A stretch of DNA of 64,000 nt from an uncultured Nitrospira sp. (GTDB lineage Bacteria > Nitrospirota > Nitrospiria > Nitrospirales > Nitrospiraceae), in NCBI GenBank assembly GCA_902500805.1, contig CABVSA010000010.1:1-64000 (forward strand). Direction: 5' to 3'. Within the stretch, counting starts at the first letter, position 1. Every line of letters begins with the position of its first letter. The position numbers were made by a program, and so were the translations under genes. A model generated the notes under the pieces. The model made no database searches, was not told where the DNA came from, and was given only the letters and a program-made list of their open reading frames with translations. Shown here one piece after another: positions 8,751 through 16,600 of this stretch.

Positions 8751-9806
8751 ATGTCCGACGAGGAAACGCTTCAACCGACCCACTCCTTGGGTATCTGGTA
8801 TTCCTTTCTACGCTGGTTCGATTCCTGGGCAGGACTTGAACTCACAAAATCAGACGGGCCTCCCAAGGTAGATTGGGTTCGCAGCGTGCCATTTATCGCG
8901 TTGCATCTGATGTGCTTGGGCGTGTTGTGGGTCGGATGGAGCTGGACTGCGGTCGCCGTCACCATCGCCTTCTATTACATTCGCATGTTTGCGATTACCG
9001 GGTGGTATCATCGCTACTTTTCGCACCGCACGTTCAAGACGTCTCGAACCGTCCAGTTTCTCTTTGCCCTATTAGGCAGCAGCTGCACCCAGCGTGGTCC
9101 CCTCTGGTGGGCCGGCCATCATCGTCATCATCACATTGCCTCCGACACTCCGGAGGATGTGCATTCCCCTCGACAAGGGGGATTTTTTTGGTCGCACATG
9201 GGCTGGATTATGTCGCAGACCTTTTATGCGCCAAGGTTGAAGAGCATCACGGATTTCGCCAAGTTTCCGGAACTGCGTTTCCTGGACCGCTATGATGTCC
9301 TCGTTCCCACCTTGACCGGTTTCGGGATGTTCGGATTTGGCAAATTGTTGGAAACCTATGCCCCGGAACTTGGGACCAACGGCCCCCAAATGCTGATCTG
9401 GGGATTTTTCATTTCGACCGTCGCGCTCTTTCATGGAACCTGTACCATTAATTCTTTATCCCACGTGTATGGCTCACAACGGTACGAGACCGGTGACGAC
9501 AGCCGAAACAACTTCTTCCTAGCCCTGATCACCATGGGAGAAGGGTGGCATAACAACCACCACTATTACCCGGCCTCAACCAGGCAAGGGTTCTACTGGT
9601 GGGAAATCGACATGACCTACTATTGCCTGAAGGGGCTTGAGTGGCTGGGGCTGGTCTGGGATATCCGTGATGTCCCGTCCTATGTACGCGAGGGAAAAAC
9701 CAGACAGGATTCAGACCGCAGTGTCCTCAAAAAGAAGATTGAATCTGCGGTACAATCAGCGGAACTTCCAGCGACGCAACCGCAATTGGAACTCACACGT
9801 CCTTAA
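8751..9806 (+). CDS. membrane fatty acid desaturase (acyl-CoA/acyl-lipid delta-9 type)
   Basis: A 351-residue integral membrane desaturase of the stearoyl-CoA desaturase-like group, which introduces a cis double bond using a di-iron centre and O2. The three histidine boxes are intact: HRYFSH, HHRHHH and HNNHH. Hydrophobic stretches (VPFIALHLMCLGVLWVGW, TAVAVTIAFYY, QFLFALLG and one near FFISTVALF) fit four membrane helices. The ATG at 8751 is chosen because TTGAGGAG ends six bases upstream; an in-frame ATG at 8712 lacks this. The last four bases overlap the convergent gene at 9803. It likely adjusts membrane fluidity; the electron donor is not encoded nearby. Confidence 0.93.
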   Translation: MSDEETLQPTHSLGIWYSFLRWFDSWAGLELTKSDGPPKVDWVRSVPFIALHLMCLGVLWVGWSWTAVAVTIAFYYIRMFAITGWYHRYFSHRTFKTSRTVQFLFALLGSSCTQRGPLWWAGHHRHHHIASDTPEDVHSPRQGGFFWSHMGWIMSQTFYAPRLKSITDFAKFPELRFLDRYDVLVPTLTGFGMFGFGKLLETYAPELGTNGPQMLIWGFFISTVALFHGTCTINSLSHVYGSQRYETGDDSRNNFFLALITMGEGWHNNHHYYPASTRQGFYWWEIDMTYYCLKGLEWLGLVWDIRDVPSYVREGKTRQDSDRSVLKKKIESAVQSAELPATQPQLELTRP

Positions 9807-10273
9807 ACCCAATCAGATTCAGTCTGAGACCTTGGTTGATCAACAAACTGATCAGCCAAGGTCTCCCGAATCCGGCGGCTCTCCGCCTCGATTTCCTTTC
9901 GTTCCTCATCGGACACCACCCACGCATCACCGGCACTCAATTGAAACCGATAGTGGTCTTCGTAGAGCGTAAACCACTCGACATACGGATGTGGCTCCAG
10001 GTTCGGATGCGGGTCGAGTGAAATAAGGTTCACGGTGCCGATCTGAGGATTGGCCATATCGCCGATGACTTGCCCCGCCACCTCATCATCTTCAAAACGG
10101 CTATTTCGAAATCGAATCACCTCGCCCGCGATATCAGGCTTAAAATTGCCGCGCAAATAGAAATCTACTGGCCCAACAACCGCAAATACGACCTGTCCAA
10201 CAACTGTCCCGTCGACACGGTTATCAAGAAATCCTTCACGCACCCACCGTCCATTGCCAAACTTTTGTGCCAT
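9803..10273 (-). CDS. conserved hypothetical protein
   Basis: A 156-residue protein with no recognised family. It starts at an ATG with GGGGAGG upstream. The first half is rich in beta-prone segments (GKFVV-like repeats such as TVVGQVVFAVVGPVDFYLRGNF), the second contains VEWFTLYEDHYRFQLSAGD and a charged C-terminal helix. No signal peptide or membrane helix is visible, so it is probably cytoplasmic. It overlaps the desaturase stop by four bases in convergent orientation and is followed 26 bases later (on its own upstream side) by the DMT transporter gene on the same strand. No function is assigned. Confidence 0.7.
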   Translation of the reverse strand: MAQKFGNGRWVREGFLDNRVDGTVVGQVVFAVVGPVDFYLRGNFKPDIAGEVIRFRNSRFEDDEVAGQVIGDMANPQIGTVNLISLDPHPNLEPHPYVEWFTLYEDHYRFQLSAGDAWVVSDEERKEIEAESRRIRETLADQFVDQPRSQTESDWV

Positions 10274-10299
10274 ATGCCTCCCCGCTTCTTAGGGAACGA

Positions 10300-11124
10300 T
10301 CAGCCGCCGAACGCTCCAATGATAACCGCCAATAAGATCAGCGCGCTGCCGATCCAGCCTTGGACATCTAACGTCTCTCCAAGAAAGTACCACGAAAGCC
10401 AAGCCGCATAGGCCGGCTCGGATGCAAAGAGAAGCGCCACCTGTTGGGCCGGAACCAGTTGCTGCGCCCACATCTGCACGGCGAATGCAAGCGTGGCCAA
10501 CACGCCCGTCACCACAAGGCCGGTCAATAGAACAGGTGTAGGCGAAAACGCACTCCCTGAAACATCTTCCCACCATGGAGCCGGAAGAAACAATAGCGTC
10601 ATCGCCACCATCTGCCACACAAGGAGCGACGGGGCATCGACTTGGCGGGTAAATCGCTCAAGACAAATGATATGTCCCGCAAACGCCACGGCGCACCCCA
10701 ACGTCATAAGGTCGCCTCGACTCATGGATGTGCTGGGCTTGACGAGGAGCCACAATCCGACCACCGCGACCACCGTGGCCAAGACCGCACGCCGGTCGAC
10801 CCGCAGGAGAATCAACGGCACAAAGACCACATAGAGTGCGGTGAGAAAGGCTGAATTGGACGCAGTCGTGTACGAGAGCCCAACAGTTTGGAGCAGATAC
10901 CCAAGAAACAGAAACACCGTCGAGAGTGCAGCGGCTGCCAACACCGCACGATCATGATGTAATCGACGGCGGCTGACACCAAACCACAAGAGGATGAGCA
11001 GGGTCCCAATGAAAAACCGAAGGAACAGGAACGAGAGCGGGGGAATCTGTTCCAATGCCGCTTTCGTGGCCGGAAAGGTCGCACCCCAGATGAAGGTGGT
11101 CAATAGGAGGGCGAGTCGCGGCAT
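10300..11124 (-). CDS. EamA/DMT-family transporter
   Basis: A 274-residue polytopic membrane protein of the drug/metabolite transporter superfamily. Two EamA repeats are visible, the first beginning LLLTTFIWGATFPATKAAL and the second LMTLGCAVAFAGHIICLERF, with about ten hydrophobic helices and the characteristic C-terminal ASEPAYAAWLSWYFLGE. Such proteins export or import amino acids and other small metabolites across the inner membrane; the substrate is unknown. The hypothetical gene 9803-10273 follows it on the same strand after 26 bases. Its upstream region carries a word-repetitive inverted repeat. Confidence 0.9.
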   Translation of the reverse strand: MPRLALLLTTFIWGATFPATKAALEQIPPLSFLFLRFFIGTLLILLWFGVSRRRLHHDRAVLAAAALSTVFLFLGYLLQTVGLSYTTASNSAFLTALYVVFVPLILLRVDRRAVLATVVAVVGLWLLVKPSTSMSRGDLMTLGCAVAFAGHIICLERFTRQVDAPSLLVWQMVAMTLLFLPAPWWEDVSGSAFSPTPVLLTGLVVTGVLATLAFAVQMWAQQLVPAQQVALLFASEPAYAAWLSWYFLGETLDVQGWIGSALILLAVIIGAFGG

Positions 11125-11131
11125 GAATCAG

Positions 11132-11214
11132 CAGTGCTGAGTCCTGAGTCGTGAGTTCTGAGTGTACAGGCCCGGATGAACAGGCTCAGCACTGAGCACT
11201 CAGGACCCAGCACT
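11132..11214. repeat. word-repetitive inverted repeat (GAGTCCTGAGT type)
   Basis: The left arm contains GTGCTGAGTCCTGAGTC and GTGAGTTCTGAGT, the right arm CAGCACTGAGCACTCAGGAC and CCAGCACTG. They are near reverse complements around a spacer of about 20 bases, so a long hairpin is possible. It occupies nearly all of the gap between the transporter and the 67-residue gene. No open frame spans it. Confidence 0.6.
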
Positions 11215-11219
11215 GCGTT

Positions 11220-11423
11220 CTACGGTTTGCAAAGAGGACATAGCCGCTGCCGATTCACTCCAGCCTGTTCCATCGCCAGGGTCGCCCGTTCCTTATCAGG
11301 GTAATCGAACCATCCGCCTTCCCAAAAGTCGCTGGAGGTGGCGGTCGATGGCACCTCCGAACACCGGTCTCGGTGGAGCGTCACACGGTCGATGGCACGG
11401 GCAATATGCAACCAGTAGATCAT
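11220..11423 (-). CDS. small hypothetical protein with C-terminal CPLC
   Basis: A 67-residue protein starting at an ATG at 11423. It has basic/aromatic N-terminal residues (IYWLHIARAIDRVTLHRDRC), a WEGGWFDYPDKERATLAMEQAG centre and ends in RLCPLCKP. The CxxC near the C-terminus and another Cys at about residue 20 suggest possible metal binding, but no family is recognised. The WFDYPDKERA-type segment looks like a real folded core rather than random frame. It is preceded on the same strand by another small gene (11497-11673). Confidence 0.5.
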   Translation of the reverse strand: MIYWLHIARAIDRVTLHRDRCSEVPSTATSSDFWEGGWFDYPDKERATLAMEQAGVNRQRLCPLCKP

Positions 11424-11496
11424 GCTAGCCGGTGCGGGTAAAGGGTGAGTGGCAAGGAGCGTTCACGATCGCGCCTTACTCCTGTCCTTGACCGGT

Positions 11497-11673
11497 TCAC
11501 GGGAGGAGCTGCCATTCATCCTTCTCGATGAAGCACTTCACGCCGGTCTGTAGCTTTTTGACATCGTCCTTCTCGAAAAGCCGCATATAGCGATCGATTC
11601 GATCATCCTCGTCGATTCGTTCTTCCTGCATCACACCGTTGTTCCCCTTGTACCGTCGAATCAGCACTGGCAT
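11497..11673 (-). CDS. small basic/acidic hypothetical protein (58 aa)
   Basis: A 58-residue frame starting at ATG 11673 with a strong AGGAGG six bases upstream; the stop is TGA at 11497-11499. The translation begins MPVLIRRYKGNNGVMQEE and ends in IEKDEWQLLP. It is highly charged, with a DEDDRIDRY run and no hydrophobic segment, so it is a small soluble protein. The strong ribosome binding site and compact length are the evidence that it is real. It may be co-transcribed with the 67-residue gene 73 bases downstream. No family is recognised. Confidence 0.6.
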   Translation of the reverse strand: MPVLIRRYKGNNGVMQEERIDEDDRIDRYMRLFEKDDVKKLQTGVKCFIEKDEWQLLP

Positions 11674-11956
11674 CGAAACCCTCCTCTGGAGCTAGCAGTT
11701 GCGCTGCGTAAGTTGTTAGAATGAGCAGAATATCGTAAGCTGATCAGCATCGCTTGCAGAAGGGCTGTTTGTCAAGATCTGAACGGCTCCATTGGTTGGA
11801 GCGAAGACTCGGCGAACTGCAATCATGATCATCTGTGAGCAGGCTCGACTGAGTCGATAGCACTACGATCCCGCAAATGCTTCATCCGGGTACATGTCTC
11901 TGACAACCTGGCTGCAGAAGGGAACGCAGGCGAGCAAAGAGAAAGGATGCGATCCT

Positions 11957-12277
11957 ATGCCACTCTATGAATACCGTTGTGGACAGTGTGAGAAACAGTT
12001 TGAAGCCACCCAGTCCGTCTATGCCAGAGTAGAAGACACTGAGTGTCCCCATTGCCATGCGAAGGAGGCGACGCGCCTTCTCTCGGCCTTTTCATCCAAC
12101 GTGGTCGGCGCTCGCAAACCCGGATTTACCGAGAGCAAAGCCAAGGCCATGAACCAGGAACGGATGGAGCGATTCGTCAAATTGCCGCCGTTGAACGCAA
12201 AACGCAATGTCCCACCACCAAACATGGCTGCCGAATCCGAGCCCTCTTCGGCAGACCGAACCACGTCCGAATCGTAA
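11957..12277 (+). CDS. FmdB-family zinc ribbon protein
   Basis: A 106-residue protein whose N-terminus is the FmdB/CxxC_CxxC_SSSS zinc ribbon: MPLYEYRCGQCEKQFEATQ, then a second knuckle ECPHCHAKEATRLLSAFSS. The remaining half is low-complexity, rich in Lys, Pro and Ser. ATG 11957 is chosen over an in-frame ATG at 11894 because the family always begins MPxYEY. FmdB-type proteins are small putative regulators whose molecular role is not settled. It is followed by the PstS-like protein gene on the same strand after 76 bases. Confidence 0.85.
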   Translation: MPLYEYRCGQCEKQFEATQSVYARVEDTECPHCHAKEATRLLSAFSSNVVGARKPGFTESKAKAMNQERMERFVKLPPLNAKRNVPPPNMAAESEPSSADRTTSES

Positions 12278-12353
12278 ACATGGTACACCGTCATCTTTCT
12301 GTCTGGTTACACCGCAGGAGTCATCAAGCCCTTGGTCGTGGTGGAGAGCGTCC

Positions 12354-13175
12354 GTGACAGGACGATCATTGATCACTCAGCTGTGCATGGGCCTGATGCT
12401 CATCATCTCCCCTCTTCCGGCCTCAGCTCAGATTGCCGGAACGTTGGTCATCGCCGGCAATGGCCCTGAACAAGCGACCATCGAAGCGCTGGCACGGGCC
12501 TTCGAAAAAGCCAATCCCCGTGCCTATATCGATATCCTCTGGGACGAGGACTCCACACCGGTGCAGTTAGTCCAGACCGGCCAGGCCCAGATTGCCGTCA
12601 CCGGTACGAAGGACGCAACACTGACGGCCTCCCAAATCGGATGGGATGGCCTCGGGATTCTCGTGCATCTCTCGAACTTCACCAAGGAAGTCACGACGCA
12701 ACAGCTCGCCGATGTGTTCGCTGGAAAGGTCCGAGAATGGTCTGAATTGGGTGGCCCCGAAACGAAAATCTTGCTGATTGACCGCTCCCGCACCCAGAAT
12801 ATCCGTGAGACGTTTGAGTCCCTCCTCGGGATCACCGGAAAGATTCCTGGAACCGCAAAGGTCATTGGACCGGACGATACGGTCGTCAAGACCATCGTCG
12901 GCACCCTTCCGCCGCTCTCTGCCGTCGCATATGTGTCACTGAGTACCGGCCTCTCCGCCGTCTCTAATGGGGTGGCCGTCCGTCTGCTGCCGGTCGATAA
13001 GATCGAAGCAGAGGTGCCAACGGTCCGGGACGGGCGCTACAGTCTGCGACGCCCGCTGCTCCTTCTCTCGAAACAAGAAGCGAACCCTCTTGTTGAAACC
13101 TTTATCGCATTTGCGCTATCTCCTCCAGGTCAAGCCATTGTTGGAGAACTCTATGTGGCCATGCCGACTAAATAG
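12354..13175 (+). CDS. PstS-like periplasmic substrate-binding protein
   Basis: A 273-residue exported protein of the phosphate-binding-protein-like (PBP) domain family. A hydrophobic signal peptide ends in LPASAQ, followed by GTLVIAGNGPEQATIEALARAFEKANP, the usual start of PstS-like domains; QIAVTGTKDA, FAGKVREWSELGG and RSRTQNIRETFE are also family-like. It probably binds an anion or acts as a signalling receptor; no PstCAB genes adjoin it. I use GTG 12354 because GGAG lies seven bases upstream; the frame is open back to 12207 but that would overlap the FmdB gene. It is followed 22 bases later by an IPT/TIG protein. Confidence 0.85.
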   Translation: MTGRSLITQLCMGLMLIISPLPASAQIAGTLVIAGNGPEQATIEALARAFEKANPRAYIDILWDEDSTPVQLVQTGQAQIAVTGTKDATLTASQIGWDGLGILVHLSNFTKEVTTQQLADVFAGKVREWSELGGPETKILLIDRSRTQNIRETFESLLGITGKIPGTAKVIGPDDTVVKTIVGTLPPLSAVAYVSLSTGLSAVSNGVAVRLLPVDKIEAEVPTVRDGRYSLRRPLLLLSKQEANPLVETFIAFALSPPGQAIVGELYVAMPTK

Positions 13176-13197
13176 GTCCACACTCAAGGAGGTCCCT

Positions 13198-13650
13198 ATG
13201 ACTCCCCCTATCCAATCTTCGTTCCTGATGCTCTCATTACTCGCACTAATTGGCCTCCCACTTCACTCACTTGCTGAGGAGGGAGTGATCGTCGAAGGTG
13301 CCGGGTATACACTGCATGACGCAGAATCGATCAAAGGACATGACGAACAACAACTGGAAAAGGACCCCGTTTGCGATAGCAGCCGAAAGCCGAAAATCCT
13401 GCGTGTGGATCCGGACGAGGCCAAGCCCGGGCAAACCATTATGCTCAAGGGTGAGAACTTCGGAACAAGAGACTGTTTCCGAGGCGTGGCGTTCAGTGCG
13501 GCAGGACCCACCAAAATCGATTACAAGTTTGTGAACGATACGATATTAGAGGTCACCGTGCCTGACATCCAACCTGGCATGTCATTCATCGATGTCGTGG
13601 CCGGCGGCGGGAATGCCCGTTCGAAGGCATTTTTGGTGCAACCAAAATAA
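13198..13650 (+). CDS. exported IPT/TIG-domain protein
   Basis: A 150-residue protein with an N-terminal signal peptide (hydrophobic SSFLMLSLLALIGLPLHSLA) and one IPT/TIG immunoglobulin-like domain at about 60-150. The domain signature is PKILRVDPDEAKPGQTIMLKGENFG, then DTILEVTVPDIQPGMSFIDVV. Such domains mediate protein or carbohydrate binding in secreted and surface proteins. The start at 13198 has AAGGAGG five bases upstream. It lies 22 bases after the PstS-like gene and is probably co-transcribed with it. No membrane anchor is visible, so a periplasmic location is likely. Confidence 0.85.
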   Translation: MTPPIQSSFLMLSLLALIGLPLHSLAEEGVIVEGAGYTLHDAESIKGHDEQQLEKDPVCDSSRKPKILRVDPDEAKPGQTIMLKGENFGTRDCFRGVAFSAAGPTKIDYKFVNDTILEVTVPDIQPGMSFIDVVAGGGNARSKAFLVQPK

Positions 13651-13704
13651 CACGCTGCCTCCCCGCCGATCGAAGAGTGTCCGAGACCCTATCCGGGTAA
13701 CCGA

Positions 13705-14595
13705 TCACTCGGCGGCCTGTTGGCGGACGGCTTTGGCAAGATTGTCGGGTGTCCCGATATCTAGATAGCGGTCGTGCGGAAACGTGACACTCTGTATCCG
13801 AAGGCCAGCCTTGAGAGCCTGCTGAAACACCACCCCGACGGCCAAGTCCCCTCCAGGATCATTGGCAGTGTTTGCCAATTGCCCCATCTTTCGCATGGTC
13901 TCATCCGCACGTAGAAACTGATGGAGAAACTCGGAAAAGACCGGGGTCCAGACGGCAAAACACCAGCCGAACGTGAGCGTCGTCGAAGCGGGCTTCATCA
14001 CAATCTCACGAATCCATCCCTCGCTATCACAATCCACCATGTCCCAGATTCGAGGATCTTCAATGCGATGCAGACCAAGCACCACATCCGCACCCGTTTG
14101 TTCCTGTTGCTCAATGAGTCGCCGATAGGCATCCGGTGGACCGAACAGAATATCGGGGAAGCCGAATGCAATCCGGTACTGAGACACGAATGAATACGCG
14201 CGATCAAGCGTGTCAGGAGGCCCAAGCGAGCCTGGAATCACGAGATAGGCGAGCGACATCCCTACCCCCACGCCCTCCTGAAAATAGTTCGGAATGTCCC
14301 ATTTCCCTTCACGAATCACGATGAACGTCTTGGACAGCCCCGCCGTTTTGAATTTCTCCAGCAAATACTGCGACGCCACTTTGGGTCGTGGCATCCCTGT
14401 CCTCGGATCGTTCGTGAAGCCGACCGGAAACAACTCCTTGCTGCATGGAAACGGTTGAAGACGCTTGGCCTGTCCAGCAGCAGGAATGAGCCCGACGACT
14501 TCCGGCCAGGAGCGAGGCTGTGGATCAGGAGCAGTCATGAGAGCGGCATTATCGCCGGATTCACGTGATGAGTCCAGGAGATGTTGAGTCGCCAC
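13705..14595 (-). CDS. sugar-phosphate nucleotidyltransferase family protein
   Basis: A 296-residue protein of the NTP_transferase (RmlA/GalU-like) family. The nucleotide-binding segment is GLIPAAGQAKRLQPFPCSKELFPVG at about 34-58 (split motif GxGxxxR...PK is recognisable), followed by FGFPDILFGP and the C-terminal YLDIGTPDNLAKA. It should join a nucleoside triphosphate and a sugar 1-phosphate to make an NDP-sugar in the cytoplasm; the exact sugar is unclear. An ATG at 14538 (residue 20) is a plausible alternative start, since residues 1-19 are not family-like. It stands alone on its strand. Confidence 0.85.
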   Translation of the reverse strand: MATQHLLDSSRESGDNAALMTAPDPQPRSWPEVVGLIPAAGQAKRLQPFPCSKELFPVGFTNDPRTGMPRPKVASQYLLEKFKTAGLSKTFIVIREGKWDIPNYFQEGVGVGMSLAYLVIPGSLGPPDTLDRAYSFVSQYRIAFGFPDILFGPPDAYRRLIEQQEQTGADVVLGLHRIEDPRIWDMVDCDSEGWIREIVMKPASTTLTFGWCFAVWTPVFSEFLHQFLRADETMRKMGQLANTANDPGGDLAVGVVFQQALKAGLRIQSVTFPHDRYLDIGTPDNLAKAVRQQAAE

Positions 14596-14780
14596 GAAAA
14601 GATGTCATCTCTCATGTCAGGAAATACGTGGGGTACACAACTGTGAGAAACCATCCTGGGTGGACCAGGGCCTATCTGTTTCCGGATCTCTCGACAAGAG
14701 AAGGCAAGATCGTGTAGCCTAGAGCTATGTTGATGGATGCCTTTTCTCTCGCGAACATGTCACGAAAGAGAGTTCGCCCG

Positions 14781-15155
14781 ATGTCATTCTCTTGGTCTCA
14801 ACAAGCGCTCTCTGCCGCATTCCTTGCTATGAGTATATTCATCTCCCTCCAAGCTTCGGCCGCGCCACCAGTCAAGGAGCGTCTTCCCTTGACGATGAGT
14901 GGAGCCGGTTGCAGCGAGAAAGAAGCCGAGATCAGCAAGGTCTTGCAGGCCATGCCTGGCGTCATCAGTGTCGATTTCAACCGTGTCCCCAACCATGTGC
15001 TTGTGGATATCACCCCCAGCACCGTAAAATCGGTGGATGTGATCAATCGCGTCAACGAGGCTGCGTCCTCCTGGCAGTGCAAGGTTGAGTTCATTGAGGG
15101 CTGCATTTCGGCTACCATGCCGACAGCCTCAGCTGCCCCACACGAACACGAATAG
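14781..15155 (+). CDS. exported HMA-like protein without CxxC
   Basis: A protein of about 124 residues with a signal peptide (SQQALSAAFLAMSIFISLQASA) and a ferredoxin-like betaalphabeta core resembling heavy-metal-associated domains: LPLTMSGAGCSEKEAEISKVL then GVISVDFNRVPNHVLVDITPS. In metal-binding HMA domains the loop carries CxxC; here it is GAGCS with a single Cys, plus QCKVEFIEGC later. It ends in a His/Glu tail (PHEHE). In-frame ATGs at 14727 and 14757 exist; 14781 is preferred because GAGAG lies upstream and the signal peptide begins cleanly. It may bind copper or another ion in the periplasm through a non-classical site. Confidence 0.65.
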   Translation: MSFSWSQQALSAAFLAMSIFISLQASAAPPVKERLPLTMSGAGCSEKEAEISKVLQAMPGVISVDFNRVPNHVLVDITPSTVKSVDVINRVNEAASSWQCKVEFIEGCISATMPTASAAPHEHE

Positions 15156-15261
15156 TGACCCATCCAAATAAAGCCGCAGCAAGCAGCCGCTTCGCACCGC
15201 TCCATTCCGGAAGGGGGTTGTGAGGCTGTTGCGGCCAGTCGCGGGAACCCGGAACCACCCT

Positions 15262-16305
15262 CTATCCCTGCGCCGATTGGTCCGTTGTCGGCATCGTTCG
15301 AAACTCTTGAACGAAGTTCCACACTCGCAGGACATCGACAGTCAGCGCTGCGCCATAGGAGGGGCCATAGTCTCGCTCCGAGAGATGCCCCATGCTGTCA
15401 TTCCAGGTTTCGAAGCGCACAGGCCCTGCTGAGGCCGCGAGTGACCACGCGAACTGTTTTTGGCTCTGCCCCACGGAATTCACGAAGATCCCTGAATCCC
15501 ACATCAGTGCCAATTCGATTTCCCAGGTTGGAATCGTTTCCCCAGTGGCCGTTGTCCGATACTGTCCGATGGCAATTGCCGGCTGAACCAACCCCGCCGT
15601 GCTTCTGACGGAGTGGAGCACCGCACCGTTGCTCTGATAGCTGATCCGACCCATCGCGGACACCCGAACGTTGATATCGCCCCACTTCTCCGAATGCCAC
15701 ACCGACGGGGTGATTTGCAGTCGACGGATGCCGCCCCGCAGAAACCCCTGTTGGTAAATAGTTCCAACGGAAAAGCCTCCACCGGCAAACATGACCTTCC
15801 GATCAAACAGCGACATCCACCGAGTGATAGACCCATCGATCATGACATCGGTTTCCTTCCGAGGGTCCACCGTGGGCACCGACGGCAGTTGGCGCAGTTG
15901 ATGGACCACTTTATTCTGGAAGTATTGTGAAGGTTCATCACTGGTGGGACTGACCCCAGCCGTGAGGTTGGTGCTCCAATTTTTCCACAACCAACTCGTT
16001 CCCGAATAGTCCCAATGTTTCGTCCAGCTGAGTGTGATGAGGTTGAAGCCGAGCGTATTGCCTACCGTGGAGTCATATTTATTCCCGATGCCATCAACCG
16101 GGGTAAACCGATTGAGCGTCAGTCCCGAGGTGACGGTCGAATATTGATCCGGGAACGCCGCGCTCCCCCAATGCACCGACGGGGCAGGATTTTCACTCCA
16201 GGCAGGAGCGGAGAGGCCTCCGACGAGCAGAAGAACGCCACCAATGACTGTTGCGTTTCGTCGCCCCAACCATGCTGCATTTCCTAAAGACACCTTCCTC
16301 TTCAT
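15262..16305 (-). CDS. putative outer-membrane beta-barrel protein
   Basis: A 347-residue protein with a signal peptide (RNATVIGGVLLLVGGLSAPAWSE). The rest lacks long hydrophobic helices and is rich in alternating polar/aromatic strands, such as NKYDSTVGNTLGFNLITLSW, WLWKNWSTNLTAG and QKQFAWSLAASAG, as expected of an outer-membrane barrel. It ends without a clear terminal aromatic. The family was not identified. Its neighbours give no functional clue: an HMA-like protein is convergent at 15155 and pycA lies divergent at 16601. The 16306-16600 gap contains an AT-rich run near 16433-16460 that could hold promoters for both genes. Confidence 0.65.
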   Translation of the reverse strand: MKRKVSLGNAAWLGRRNATVIGGVLLLVGGLSAPAWSENPAPSVHWGSAAFPDQYSTVTSGLTLNRFTPVDGIGNKYDSTVGNTLGFNLITLSWTKHWDYSGTSWLWKNWSTNLTAGVSPTSDEPSQYFQNKVVHQLRQLPSVPTVDPRKETDVMIDGSITRWMSLFDRKVMFAGGGFSVGTIYQQGFLRGGIRRLQITPSVWHSEKWGDINVRVSAMGRISYQSNGAVLHSVRSTAGLVQPAIAIGQYRTTATGETIPTWEIELALMWDSGIFVNSVGQSQKQFAWSLAASAGPVRFETWNDSMGHLSERDYGPSYGAALTVDVLRVWNFVQEFRTMPTTDQSAQG

Positions 16306-16600
16306 CGATACCGATCCCTTTCATAAGAACATCTGACCTTACTACTATCAAGCTCAGCACGAACATGCTCAGGATGTTGAGCTACCATCAAGTAGCGAAT
16401 TCTACCTGACTCGCCCAGTGGTCGCGACTAAATTTAATTAAATATATTGATAACCGATACCGACCAATCCTTCCTCTTGTGTGGCGCACGCTGACTGATT
16501 TGTCCTCGCATCTCTCGACAGGCCTCTCGATCCTATGCTAGCTTACGCGCTTGTTTTTCTATACCCATTTCTTTCGACACGAGAGCCCACAGGCGAAGAC

